A stretch of 64,000 nucleotides of DNA from Apodospora peruviana (taxonomy: Eukaryota > Ascomycota > Sordariomycetes > Sordariales > Lasiosphaeriaceae), in NCBI GenBank assembly GCA_033439685.1, contig JAUEDM010000005.1, forward strand, positions 1,054,001 through 1,118,000, in the 5' to 3' direction. Positions 22,524 through 34,171 of this stretch are shown piece by piece. The notes under the pieces are model-generated. The model saw nothing but the letters and a program-made list of their open reading frames with translations. It did not search any database and was not told the origin of the DNA. A program made the translations under genes and the position numbers. Within the stretch, counting starts at the first letter, position 1. Every line of letters starts with the position of its first letter.

Positions 22524-23360
22524 TCAGTCAGGGATGGGAAAACTTGTTGGTAAATATGTATATATGTGTGTGTGTACGATAAAAGGTTTATCATCAAATC
22601 TCACTTGATAGAAAGGACCGACGACGACGAACCAACGGGGGAGATTGGTTGATGGAATGTGTGTGTGTTTCCTCCCGTCTTCCTCCCCGTTCGGTCATAA
22701 TTACTACTCGAGTTCTAGAATAGTAGTAAAATTGGTCGGTCGAACCTTTGCAGCATCATTGTGGTAGGATTTAGCTTTCTCCCATTAATGACCTAGCCAT
22801 CTTCATGATAACTTAGTCAAATAGACGAGATAAATAAATATCAATTTTCAACGCATAACCCCCAACAGTCACACACATATACGAACACATACAACCAAAT
22901 AGACACAAGCAACCGCAAAAGACGAATAAAACTAGTTAATAAACTACTAGAAGAAGGAAAGAAGTTGCAGCAGACGCAAAGACGTTCATCTCTAGAAAAA
23001 AAACTCCTTTGTGCGATCAGAAAAGTAAAAAGAGGTCACGCGCTTTCTTTCCTTTTTTCCCCTCCGACAGCCAACCAACCGACAGAGACAGAGAGAAATT
23101 TGTTATTGTAATAATTACCGAGGTTGTGAAGAAGAAAGGAAAGCAAAAAACCGCAGAGGACACACAAGAAGCCAATCGACCCTCAAGGAGCCCTAGCAAT
23201 AACAAGACCATGATCCACAATATGATAACAGGCGAAGATAGTCGCTGATGGTCAGTGAGAGCATCTTTCGCTGGATCGGCTTCTGAGCAAAACGCCTTCA
23301 ACTCTATGGCGAGCCCATGCCCGCTTCGGGAGAAGTGCCCTACCATCCACGGAGACGGTC
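22524..23360. other. Convergent intergenic region, COQ5 and DUF2433-like gene
   Basis: This holds two 3' UTRs facing each other. It has a short TG/TATA run near 22555-22575 and AT-rich sequence at 22800-22960. No coding features seen. Confidence 0.5.
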
Positions 23361-25747
23361 TTACGAGTCCGCCGGAGCCGATGACGACGGAGCAGGACTG
23401 CCACTGCCTCCCTCACCCTTGAGTCCACCCCGTTGTCCTCGCGCTCCCCTTCCCCGTTCACCACCGCGGCCGCCGCGCGGGCCACCGCCCCGGCCACCAC
23501 GTCGTCCAGTGCCCTCGCTGTCACTAGCAGTTCCGCCTCCGGCGCTCCTGTATCCGCTTTGGGGGTTGCCAGCGTCTCTGGCCCCACCGCGGCTGCTTCC
23601 CCAGTTGCCAGCACCACCTCTGGCAGGGTACTGCCTAGCCGGCGGAGGGGAGAAGATCTTTACCAGGGGCTTCGTCCGGTCCTCCTGGGTCCGGTTCTTC
23701 GCGTCCTCTGGGAGTCGCTCCATAGCCGCATCCCGATCGTCGGTTGTTCTGAACTGCACCACCTTGTTATTGGCGCCCCACTTCTCAATCTTCACGATCT
23801 TCGCCTTGTCCTCGCCCGTAAAGAGATCGCGGACCTGTTCGTCGCTCTGTGCGTTCATAACAAATAGACCAATGATGTTGTCCGCTGGGTTCCTGGGTGC
23901 GGGGGATGGCGCAGTCTCTGTAACGTTTCCGGCCCCATTGGTGCCGGCCGTCGCTTGCTTCTCTGGCTCTTTCGGATCTGGTGAAGCGGTAGGAACTGGC
24001 TGGGGGGTAGCGGGCTTAGGCTGAATCGGGGCAGGTGTCGAGACAGCAGGCTTTGTGTGCGATGGTTGTCTCTGCGGGCCACCCGACGGCGCAGTCTGCG
24101 TTGTCGGGGGGGCTGAAGGGGCAAGAGGGCTTACGCCGGCCGAGGCTGAAGACGTAGCAGCAGCGGGCGCTGTGGGACCAGTGCCCTGCTGTTTGGCACC
24201 ACGGTGTGAAAAGTTGAACCCCTGGGCCCTCATCTCCGTACCGATCCTGCCATCTTGGATTTCCAACACCAGCCAGCCGAACGCCGCGTCGGCAAGATTG
24301 AAGTTCCACATATTCTTGAACGCGCTCTCGTCAACTTGACCCAGAGCCGCAGATTGACCAGCAACGGCGCCGCCAAAGGGGTTTCCGCCGGCGGCCGTGG
24401 TAGGCATCTTGTCGACGACACTCAGTGCATTCTTAAGCAGGTTCTGTTGCGCCTCGTTCTGTTGAATGGCGGGCTCTACCTCGGCCTTGACCGTCTCCCA
24501 CACGTCGTTGAAGGATGCCTTGGACGCTGCAAGCTTTCCGCGATAGTGATCTAACGACGGATTCACACTAAACTCGTTGTAGGAGCTACCGTACCGGAAG
24601 TGAAGACCAGCTGAGATCGAGAAATCCGCCTTCAGGGTGACCGAAAGTTGGTTGAGAATTCCCTCGCGCGCCGGAGATGCGTGCGTGATGAAAACCCGAG
24701 TCTCGGTGGGGTCATACACACGATTAGCGGTATCGACCAGCTCGCCCATCTGCAAAAGTGTTGTCCACATGGTGCCCTGTCCGCCGGCGATGGTCGTCCG
24801 TCCCTCACCATTGTCAAACAGCTTGTGCATAACCACTGCACCACCCAAGCCAAGTAGACGAAGCTTAACACCGCCGATGTCGAGCAGCATAGATTGGGCC
24901 TCGTCGATAATGTGCAGGTTGGGCACCTTGTACTCCTTGGAGCGGAACTTCTCCAGCACCCGCACATCCTCGCAAGCACCCCAGACCGTGTATACCGGAA
25001 TCTCAAGCTTCAGCTCTCCCGAGATGAGCAGGGGAAGCTCTGAAAGAGGCAGTTCACTCGCTGGGAATCGGGACTTGACTGGTCCGGCACCACCCGATGC
25101 AATTCCCTTCTTCGTCGGCTCGGAGATCAGCGGGGAGTATTGGGCGACATGTTTGAGGGTCCTGTTGAGAAATCTGTCAGCAAGGCCAAAGAAGATTGGG
25201 GATCGGAGGGCAGCCACTCACTTCTCGGCAATACGCTCAAGAGATGTGTCGTCGTAGAAACCAAAGTCACCAGTGTGGATGATGCAGTCGGCACGGGCTG
25301 TCTTTGCGAGCTCGTTGAGGGACCGGAGGTTACCTATCGTGAAGCAGTTGTTAGAAGCGGGCAATGCGCTGACGAGACACAGCGTTAAAGTTCGTACCTC
25401 GAACGTCGGCAATGCAGAGGACTCGGATCGGGCCAGTTTGGATGACACGACCTTGGTTCGGCAGGAGAGGTGTGGCTCCTAGCTGTCCCGGGTGAGGTGC
25501 GGCGCCATTAGCTAGGTACCCTTGGTTGTTGTAGGGGTTGCGAGTCTGCTGGTAAGAGGGCTTCGTGTCAGTATATATATTGCGAGACTTTGGGATAGTA
25601 AGTGCATGAGGCGCGACAGCTCCAAGGACAAGTGGAAGTCAGGCAACGTGGAGCCACGGGCCCAACAAGTCAAATATGCCCAACTGAAGGAGACAAGAGG
25701 TGATAGCTCAACGTAGCAAAGAAGAGGGTCGAACATACGGTTGCCAT
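23361..25747 (-). CDS. DUF2433-like protein: degenerate metallophosphoesterase domain with RGG tail
   Basis: Four exons give 690 aa: 25747-25739 (only ATG GCA ACC), 25548-25398, 25333-25222 and 25161-23361. The first acceptor could lie 3 nt further in. The N-terminal half has a calcineurin-like phosphoesterase layout. RVLCIADVRGNLRSL stands where DxHG normally occurs, then CIIHTGDFGFYDD (GD motif), then FITHASPAREG in place of the usual His motif. I take the domain to be probably degenerate at its metal site. This matches the fungal DUF2433 family as I know it, for which no defined activity is established. The middle is Ala/Pro/Thr-rich. Near residue 510 comes an RRM-like segment (IIGLFVMNAQSDEQVRDLF, QFRTTDDRDAAMERL). 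The C-terminus is an RGG/RG-rich tail typical of RNA-binding and translation-linked proteins. A link to RNA or translation is inferred. Confidence 0.82.
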
Positions 25748-27702
25748 CCCGGAGGAAGCTTTGGAATGGGAATATGGGCGCGAAGGGGGTCGGAGGCAGG
25801 CCTCTTGATGAGAGAAGGCTGATGAAGAGGAGAAAAATGCAATGCGCGCCCGCAGCTCTCCAAAGTCTAATGGACGGAGCGACGAAGAGGGGTATCAAAA
25901 GTGACAAGCGAGATAAAGCCAGATATTTTACGACGATAGAAGACAGGAGTCCACGGGATGCGTAATGGCGGGTGTGGGAAGAGAAGAAGGGGTGTTGTAA
26001 ATCGTCTTGTCGGCGGACGAAGATTTTCCAAGTCGTTGTGAATGGCTGTTTGCCCGTTGTTCTGAGAGAGTGCACTGGCAGAGCTCAATGCTCAGGGCGG
26101 GTGTGCAGGGGGGTGCACGTCGTCTTGCCGTTTTGGGTTTAGCGCCAGTTCCGTGGTTCGCTGTGCTCGCGGGACCGTGCAACATGGCCGGATCTCAATT
26201 GGAAGTGACAGGGTTCCACCATTTTCTTGAGGAATGACGAGGCTGAAAATGGGGGCTGTCATGAAAGTGAAATCGAACACGACTTACCGCCTGAATATTG
26301 CCGGAACTATGACTGATATTCGAAGAACGCGTCAGAATCTGGTGGGTTGAAATATCACTCCTGCCGACGCCCTTGCCCATGCCCTCGTACCCGTGGTGAC
26401 TGCGTGGCATAATGGGCTGACGGGGTAGGAATGGCATGACGAGAACTCCAAGGCGTTGTTCGCGTCCCAAGTGTGCTTGCTGTTGTATTAGCCAGTTATT
26501 TGCGGGTTGTAGTCGTCGTGAAAGCCAGCAAACCAGAAGGTGGTTGGACAGAGAGAAGAGGACTGGTCGGTTTGCTGCTAGGAAGGGTCGAGGAAGTACG
26601 GTGCTGATGACAGGGACCTGGTTTGAGTGGTGAGCCACACTGGGCGGGGCGTTGGTCAGTCTTGAGCACGTCGTACGTCTTTCTGTATAGATTTGGCTAG
26701 GTGTGCTGAATCGCTGCTGTTTGGCTGGTGACCCGGACTGAAGAATGACCGAAAATCTTTGCTGAGTTCGTAGGAAACACGGGGTGAAGTGGTCGGCAGG
26801 CAGTGGAAGGCGCTGTCCGGTGCTGGACTGCGAATGTGGAGGAAGTACAGCTTGAAGGTAATCACAATGGAATTGCGGTTTCCTTCCGGATTGGTGTGTT
26901 TTGTAGTGCGAAGGGAAGGAAGGCATGAGCGGCTGGTGAGTGAACCTTCAGATCCCCGCGTGTCGATACTTTCCTCGGTCCAGCGCATCGTCGGGTCCGA
27001 TTGTGAATTTATTTACCTTAGAGGTGTCGGGATGAGAGGATGGTGAACCAAGCACTGTGTGGAACAACATAGATGAATCGACCAAGACTACATGTGATGA
27101 AAACCGCCCAGCCATTTCATCAGCCCATGACTGTCATCTGGATAGCGTGTCTGTCCATGCTCCTGGATACTGCTATTGATGCAAGTAGAATATATATTTA
27201 TAAATAACTTGTTCCCTGCTGCCAGCAAGATAGCCAGAGGAAACGTAGAAGTAAAAACAAGTGAAGGAAACAAAAAGGCTCGCCTCGCATGTGATGCAAT
27301 GAACATGAGAACACGGCCATCAAATCTCCAAACCCCCAAATGAATAACATATAAAATAAAAATGTCGGCCAAAAGTAAAATGTTGCGAGATCCTCCCATC
27401 CTGGCAAGCCATTATCCCGTGCGCATATGTATAAATATTCCCAAAACGCCAATCCATATGCGACGCATTTGTACAGAGACCAGCCGCCCTGCCTCACCCC
27501 CCTCTCTCCGTCCATCCTGTCTACAATATGTCCACCCTCTACCTTCCAACACATCCAGGCAACTTGTCAACAACAAGGAACTCCATTCCGCTACTCATCC
27601 ACCAGGGTCGGCTCGACAAACCCGCCCGTTGAGAGCCCAACCCCAAGTAATAGCCGAGGAGCCATAATGATGACGACAGGCCTGGTCCCCTTCTCGGTGG
27701 CT
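25748..27702. other. 1.95 kb region between the DUF2433-like gene and ZDS1
   Basis: This is the promoter and leader side of the DUF2433-like gene, then the 3' UTR of ZDS1 (AT-rich at 27180-27360). A 243-codon ORF on the minus strand (26195-26926) has no domain-like pattern, is overlapped by equally long ORFs in other frames, and is not supported as a gene. Confidence 0.5.
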
Positions 27703-30567
27703 CTACCACATATCGTTATTCTCATCGTCGTCGTCGTATTGTCTGCTGTCGCGACCATTGTAGTAATACCCGTCCTGCTGCTGCCGTCCTTGATGGCCAT
27801 AATCATCTTGTTGGCCGTGATGATGATTGCTGTTGCCGCCGTTCTGACGAGGCGAGACATGCTCCTCATGCTGCTGCAGGTCGTGTTCGTACTCGTAGAT
27901 CTGAGCGTCATCTACGTATTGCACACTGCCATCGTTGTGCTGATTTTGCGCGTCTCCATACTGGTTACCACCAGACTGTGCACCGTGTCAGTCATGGCTG
28001 CAGGGAAAGTTTGGGGAAAGACATCAACTTACGCGATGGTACTCAAAATCGAAGTTCCCATCTTGGGCAGCCTGCTCCCGGGCCTGCTGCTCCATCTGCT
28101 GCTGCTGTTGTTGCTGTTGCAGGAGTGCCTGTTCGGCCTCTCGGCGTTTACGTTCCTCTTCTTGCCTCTTTTGTTGGGGTGAAATCGGGACATTAAGCTG
28201 CGGGTGCATTGCTTGCACCTTGGCGAGATATGAGTACATAAAGTTGCTGAGCAGCACTTGGCTGTGGAGCGGTCGACGAGGATTGGCGAGCTTGATATGG
28301 GCCATTCGGTAGATGGCGCGTTCTTCGATGATGGGAAATCGGGTCCACGGGTAGTCGACATCAGCACGCAGTTGTCGCGGCGGAGGTTCTGGTGTGAGAG
28401 GCCGGAGATCTTTCTTCTTGTGACTGGGGTCTTTCTCGCCCTTCTTCTTCGAGCCACCAAACAGACCGCCAAAGAAGCCATCCTTTTCCTTCTTGCTATC
28501 ACTCGCCTTGCGGCTGTCCTTCTTCCTTTCTTCCTGGAGTCTGTTGTCGATACTGTCGCGATCCAAAACCACACTCTCCCGGCCTTTGGTTGCGACATTG
28601 TCGATAGAGCTCTGGAGGACGTCAAGTCGCGCATTATCGTGCTTGTCGCCAGTTTTGCCCTTGGAAAGCTTCTTCGCTTGCTCCTCCTTCTCTCGCTTCT
28701 TCTTCTCCTTGTCATCACTCTTGAACCACTTCCACCCGGAAGAAGACTTGGTGGAGGTGATGCTCTCGGTATCATCCTTGTCTTTGGCCTTCTTTTCTGA
28801 CTTCTCGGGCGTGAACGTAGGAATGAAGGTGAGACTGCTAGTAGATGAAGCACCACCGCCAGGCAGCGGAGACGGGCGATTTGCCATATCGTTGAGATTG
28901 CTGCTTTCACCTGGCGAGGGCTGCTCCTTGACATGTGTCTGTGTCGTAGAAGGTGGTGATGACAACGCCTTTGCCTGGGATGGGCGTTTGTTGGAGCGGG
29001 CCGGAGGCCCATCCACCGGGGCCGGGTCCATTGACGCCTGCTGCGACGCGCTTTGCGAGGACGATCTTTCGGGAAATTGTCGGGCAAGTTTGGGGGGTTC
29101 GTCTGGTGGCGTCTCGACTATTTGGGGGACAGGAGGTGCGGGCTGGCGCTGAGCAGCGGCGGATGACGACCTGATAGGAAGGGTCAATGCGGGTGGCGGG
29201 GAAGACGCCTCGGCCCGGTCATCTTCATCTAGTGTTGACCCGTCTAGCGATGCAGATACTGCAGCGGGCGCGCCGGGATCTACAAGCTCTCTGGAGAAGT
29301 TCTCTCGTCGTCGTACCGATCGAGTTGGTCGAGAGAAATTCTCGGGCGCCGGCTCAGACTGTACTCTCGTTAGAGTATGTCCTAATCCCGGATCGAGTGG
29401 TGGAACTGGGGGCGCATCGCTATCGTCCGTTTGCTTCCTAGCAACTCTTTTCGAGAACGGCGCCCGCTCGCCGTGCCGTATGCTTCCGCCTCCGCCCTTC
29501 CTGTATTGTGTTCGCTTTGAGCGCTGCAAACCCATGCCCGGAGCAACCGGAAGGATAGGCATATCCCCTTCTCCATCCCCCGCATCCTGCGCAAGCTTCT
29601 GTACTGCCTTGGTAGGGTCGCGGACCAGCTCATCGAGACTCAGCTCCGGGGTAGCATACTCGCTTAGGGAGTATTGTCGTTGGATCCTCTCCGCCCCGTC
29701 CGTATATCCGTCCCCATTTTCACTGTGGGTATTGATTTGTCGCGAGAGCATCGACTTCTTCCTCGACAATCTGGTAGAGTTACTCCGCTCCATGCCGTCG
29801 ACGGAGAGCATGGAGTCCCCAGATCTCCGTTTCATTGAGTTAACGCGATTTTCCAGGAAATTCTTGAACGCGGTCGGCTCGAGTTCCGGATGTACCCTTG
29901 CGGGCACCCAGAGCAGCCGAGAGGGGTCTGCTTCGTCATCATCTCCGGTTGGCGCAATCGCCGGCATTGCCATGAGTGACATGGTCGAGAATGGTAGAAG
30001 ATCGGGGTCGCTCTGATTTCCGACGTCCATCGACATCCGCCGCAGGGCCTGTAAGTTGCTCAACTCCTGGGCTATATCGTTTGGATTGTCGATATTCGTA
30101 AGCGGGAACTGCGAGCCCGAGGAATCCGCCTGAACGTCGCGCAAAGATGGTGATGGTGACAAGGGTGTTGGCATAGGCGATTTCGGTCCCTCGTATGAGT
30201 TACTTCGTTGACTCGATATTCGCGCGGGCAGCGTGTGGGTCTTCCTGAGAGTGTGGCCGTTGGAGGGGTTTGGGTTGGACGCGCCGTTGATCGTAGAGGT
30301 ATTTTGGTCTGATGTTGTGCGTACCAGCCGTAGTCTGTCATCCGGTGTTTCTACCTGCTTAAGGGTAGAGCCGGCGTTGTCTCCTGCATACGGCGACGAA
30401 AGGAAACTAAGCGGCCGGCCATCTTCGGCGCCTGAGTCGTCGTCGTCGCCATACATTGTGCCGATGGCCTCAGTGACGTGGTGGCTTGGGTCGGATATCG
30501 ACAGTTGGGTACCGTGGCCACGTCGGCTTGAAAAGCTGCTCCCAACATCGCGAGGCCGGGAGGAGGT
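27703..30567 (-). CDS. ZDS1: Zds1/Zds2-like cell polarity protein (5' exon not resolved)
   Basis: Zds proteins bind PP2A-Cdc55/B55 and control mitotic entry, polarity and septin or stress signalling in yeasts. Two exons are clear: 30567-28033 (845 codons) and 27975-27703 (90 codons plus stop), joined with a GTAAGT donor in phase. The N-terminal conserved block (DPSHHVTEAIGTMYGDDDD) runs back through TSSRPRDVGSS to a good acceptor (CTTTGTAG) at 30568. The initiator therefore lies in an upstream exon that I could not fix; the ATG at 30456 is a fallback start. The middle is Ser/Pro-rich and disordered, with polybasic Lys stretches. The diagnostic Zds C-terminal domain begins at VDYPWTRFPIIEERAIYRMA and runs to SNFMYSYLAKVQAMHPQL, then a Gln-rich coiled coil and an Asp/Gln/Tyr-rich tail. 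The known family feature is that this C-terminal domain recruits the phosphatase. Confidence 0.88.
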
Positions 30568-33500
30568 CTACAAAGACAGGCAATAGGTTAGTCGAGACGT
30601 GGTCCCCTGGTCCACAAGGGCCCATAATTATTTTTCATTTCTATCATGCAAAAGGAGATCGCCATTCTCAGCAACACGCGAGCCCCATATCTGAGAAAGT
30701 TGACTTGCGGTTACGTCCGTTCATGGAACTCGGGGAATACGAGGCGCATTTGTGGAAGTCTTTGAACGCACCATCATTTTGACTGAGGGTTGAGCCTCGA
30801 GCGAGGCCAAGCGCCACAGCTCCCCTATTGGTTTGGTTCTTCCGACCGATTGAGGACGAGCGAGTGTTGCTGTCGCTTGCTTATCATGGGCGGGGCGAAG
30901 GACACTCGAAGAAATTCGAGGCAGCGGAGATGTCGGGAAACGGGTGGGCGAGGAAGCGGTCCGGCACTGGAGGGGACTGGTTGTCGAGATCCGGAGGAAC
31001 AGGACACACTGTCGGAGGACGTGTTTGGGTGTCGACAACTAAGGCGAGGGATTCTGGTCGTCTTTCACGGCACCATTCACCAGCGATCTGGGACAAGCGA
31101 AAGCGCGAGTTTCGGGCGTTGAATGGCGTCGAGCGACTCCGGGGGCCGGTGGTGCTGACACTTGATTGCGAGCGGAGTCGGTACGGATAGAAGTGATGTT
31201 ATGGCGTAGCATGAATTGCCAGGAGGGTTGTTTTCTTGTCGTCGGCTGCGCGGGTGTCCAGTGCTGAAAGTGGGAGGCACTTTGAGGCACTGGAGGCAAC
31301 GAAACGGTAAATTGGGCGCCCTGACTGCTAGTGTAGGGGTTGGCGGCAGGGAGTTGGCGGCCATTTGCCTGTTCTCAGTCTCACTGCATTAGCGCACACC
31401 ACAGCGACAGTCCTGTCACGTGGTAGCGCTGAATTGTGTCTGGACAAACTTGTGTTAGCCTGGGAATACCACGGTGGATTTCCATTAGGCCAGGCGATTT
31501 GTTTCTCTTTGGGAAATCAGGACAATGGAAGTATTCCGTACCTACCGTATCTTAGGAACGGATTTCGGACTCGCGAAAGCACAGTCAAAGGGTTCCTTCA
31601 CACGTGAAGTTGAGTCTATGGTCCACAATACTATTTTGTTTTCTTTGATGACTACCGTGAAGTTGAATCACGGAACATGGAGACTAAAGCCTCATGCCAC
31701 GAAGGTATTGTACATCTGGATACTTCAGCCAACTTAAGGTTAGGCTACGGCAGTGCTGCTCCCCGTTGGGTGACGAGCATTTGGCGGTTCTTACTTCCCG
31801 TCTGTCTGGGCGATGTTGGAAATGTGGGATGCCATGCTGATCAGAAGTCTATCTTCAGACTTTTATACCTCGAGATGCCACAAAGGTGGCTATGGCTGGT
31901 ACTGGTACTGCAGTCTTACGAGGAATCTGCGAGGGACAAACTTTGAGGTCTCAGGGTTCCAGGTTCTTTGCTGTTTCCAGCAAGAGCGCAACTTCCGGCA
32001 GCCGTCAAGTTTCAACGATGTCATCGGCTACTCGTCTCCCCGGGTCCTTCCTAACCAGGCAGCCAGGCCACCGGGCTGTGTCTCTCGCCGATCGCCCTGA
32101 TTTTCTAGGATTTTCTTTGATCTTTCATGCGACGGGTCCCCGCCATCCACAACATCCGCAATGGAACCTTCCATTGCCCAGAGTCGGCCGCAACGAAGTC
32201 GTGAGACCGATTCATCTGGTTCTGCAATACTTGACCGTTGAAAACTCGATGCACGTGCCAGGGGCTAGGTGCTGAATCGCACGCAGATAGCGACGCCGCG
32301 CGAACGGTGAAACGGCGCAGCAAGTGAAGAGGAAACAACCCCCCCCCCTCCCCCGTTGCTTGAAGGATAATCTCATTTTAAAATTTAGCGGCTCTTGCCA
32401 GTTGTAACCTGAACCTCGAATATGGCCGAGTTCCACGGGTTATAGACGCCGGTCCCACGATGTTGGCCTGCACCCCAAAGCATCCCAATGGCTACAACAG
32501 CCAACCAGAAAGTCTTCCGCCCCATCCTCCCGCTGACTTCTGCCGCTGGCCAAGTACTGCCTGCATCATCTCCTCTTCAACAATGACGCTTGCATTCTCG
32601 AAACGACTTCAACACGTCTCTCGCTGTCAACCCGACTATTATTCTAAGTCTAGTCATGGGGTATCCAGGCGTGCCAGGATTGATACTGCCCCCTAGCCCC
32701 TTGCTTAGGGCATTTTCTAGGCCAAGACATTGAAGTTTTGGCACCTGATTTGCCCTGACTACGCCAGGCTAGAAGCGGGTGGCAAACTTTAATATAATGT
32801 CGTTGCAGCTGCCCACATGGGTTCTGGCAGTTTGGACTGACGGAGTCCCGACCCAAAGTTGGGCCAGATCTCCTCTCTTCGCACTACCGTCAGCTTGTCA
32901 CCTTCCATACCTACTAACCTTAATGTGACGTGAGAAGTCTATCGCACTGCCTTGATGTTCGGAGGGAAAAGGCTGTGCAGTCTTACTACTACGGAGTGGT
33001 GTAATAAGTCGATCTGGGGTATAAGTCTAGTGTCTTAAAATGGATGACTACCATCCGAATATCGACCAATTGTGAAGAGTTCAGTTGCCTTCGTCTTGCG
33101 GCTGTGCGACTTCACCGGTTCCAAACTCACGGGTGGTGTACGACTTGGTAGGTACCTACTTACCTTATGTCTAGCACATTCTTGTTCGGTACCTATCGTT
33201 GTCAACCTCTTCTATTCCAAGATTGACAACCTTCCCAGCAGCCTGGAGGCCTGGGAAGCTCTTGTCATGACTCAGCCTACGCTCTCGGTCTGCTGCCTTC
33301 CGGAAGGCGCGAGGCCGGCGCAATTGCTGCGAGTCTTCGGGCTATGGAGGAGTCATTCAATTCGGAAACCCGACGATACACCAGAATGAGCCGAATTCTG
33401 TTCAGTGCCTTGGAGGAGGATGACGACCCCGATGACCGAGAGCAGACGCTTGAATTTTCCAACTCCGGATATATCAATCTCCTTACCTCGAACGTCCGTG

Positions 33501-34171
33501 ACTCTTGGCGAAATTCCAAAGACTTCAGCTCGAACAAATGTTTCGAGGTTGCTGAGATCAGGTGCCTTAAACAAGGGAATTTGAGACCCGAACAAAGCTC
33601 TATCCTTCATTGACAAAGAATGAGGAGAATTGAGTCGGGTCAAAGAGCTACGTATATTAATGCCTTTCAGCGTCAACATACCCGCCTGCTCATTGGTGGC
33701 CTTGGTTTCCAGCGTTGCCAATATGCCCCCGTATTGCCTTCAACATACCTCATAAGTTCGTCATATCCTTCGGCACATAGTTGTGACGAGTGCAAGCTCA
33801 AGTGGTTAAACCCAACAAACAGCTCAACTTCTCCCCGCACGTTCACCACCTTGGGAGATTCATCCGTCTTCAGCATTGATCGTGCTGTCCCGCAGGATGG
33901 GAACCGGTTAATTCTCACTTTCGGAAATTACAATGAGCCGAGATATGGTGGTGATTGAACTGCTCGTTTCTCCAATTCATCAGGGGAGGAATAGCCATTT
34001 CTAGCTTAGCCATCTCCACATCGTCGTGGGGCAGGTTTAAGAGAGATGCCATCTGCAAACGCAGATGGACTGATATGAATGTGTAAGTCCCGGAGGAGGC
34101 ATCATCTAGTCATATACCTAGGTATTTACTTCCATTGCAGCCCTGTGGAGACCACAGAATAGGGGCTCGCA
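30568..34171. other. 3.6 kb gene-poor region between ZDS1 and the GH78 gene
   Basis: This begins with the ZDS1 promoter or unresolved first exon (to about 30810, where ATGATGGTGCG occurs on the minus strand). 31300-33000 holds only short overlapping ORFs, a C-run (CCCCCCCCTCCCCC at 32340) and a TTGGTAGGTACCTACTTACC palindrome region at 33145. A possible minus-strand gene remnant at 33277-33951 is listed separately. No RNA gene was recognised. Confidence 0.5.
33277..33951 (-). other. Possible gene remnant (unrecognised)
   Basis: On the minus strand three peptide-like open stretches follow one another. The first contains VNVRGEVELFVGFNHLSLHS and EGYDELMR. The second contains SMKDRALFGSQIPLF and APDLSNLETFVRAEVF. 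The third is a short tail. They are separated by GT...AG segments (GTATGT after DELMR; TACGTAG before the second; GTAAGG after DVRG). I could not build a full gene with a start and stop, and I recognise no family. It may be a decayed gene or chance. Confidence 0.2.

Noticed and set aside
26195..26926. 243-codon minus-strand ORF upstream of the DUF2433-like gene
   Set aside because: No domain pattern, similar-length ORFs in other frames, and it lies where a promoter and 5' UTR are expected.
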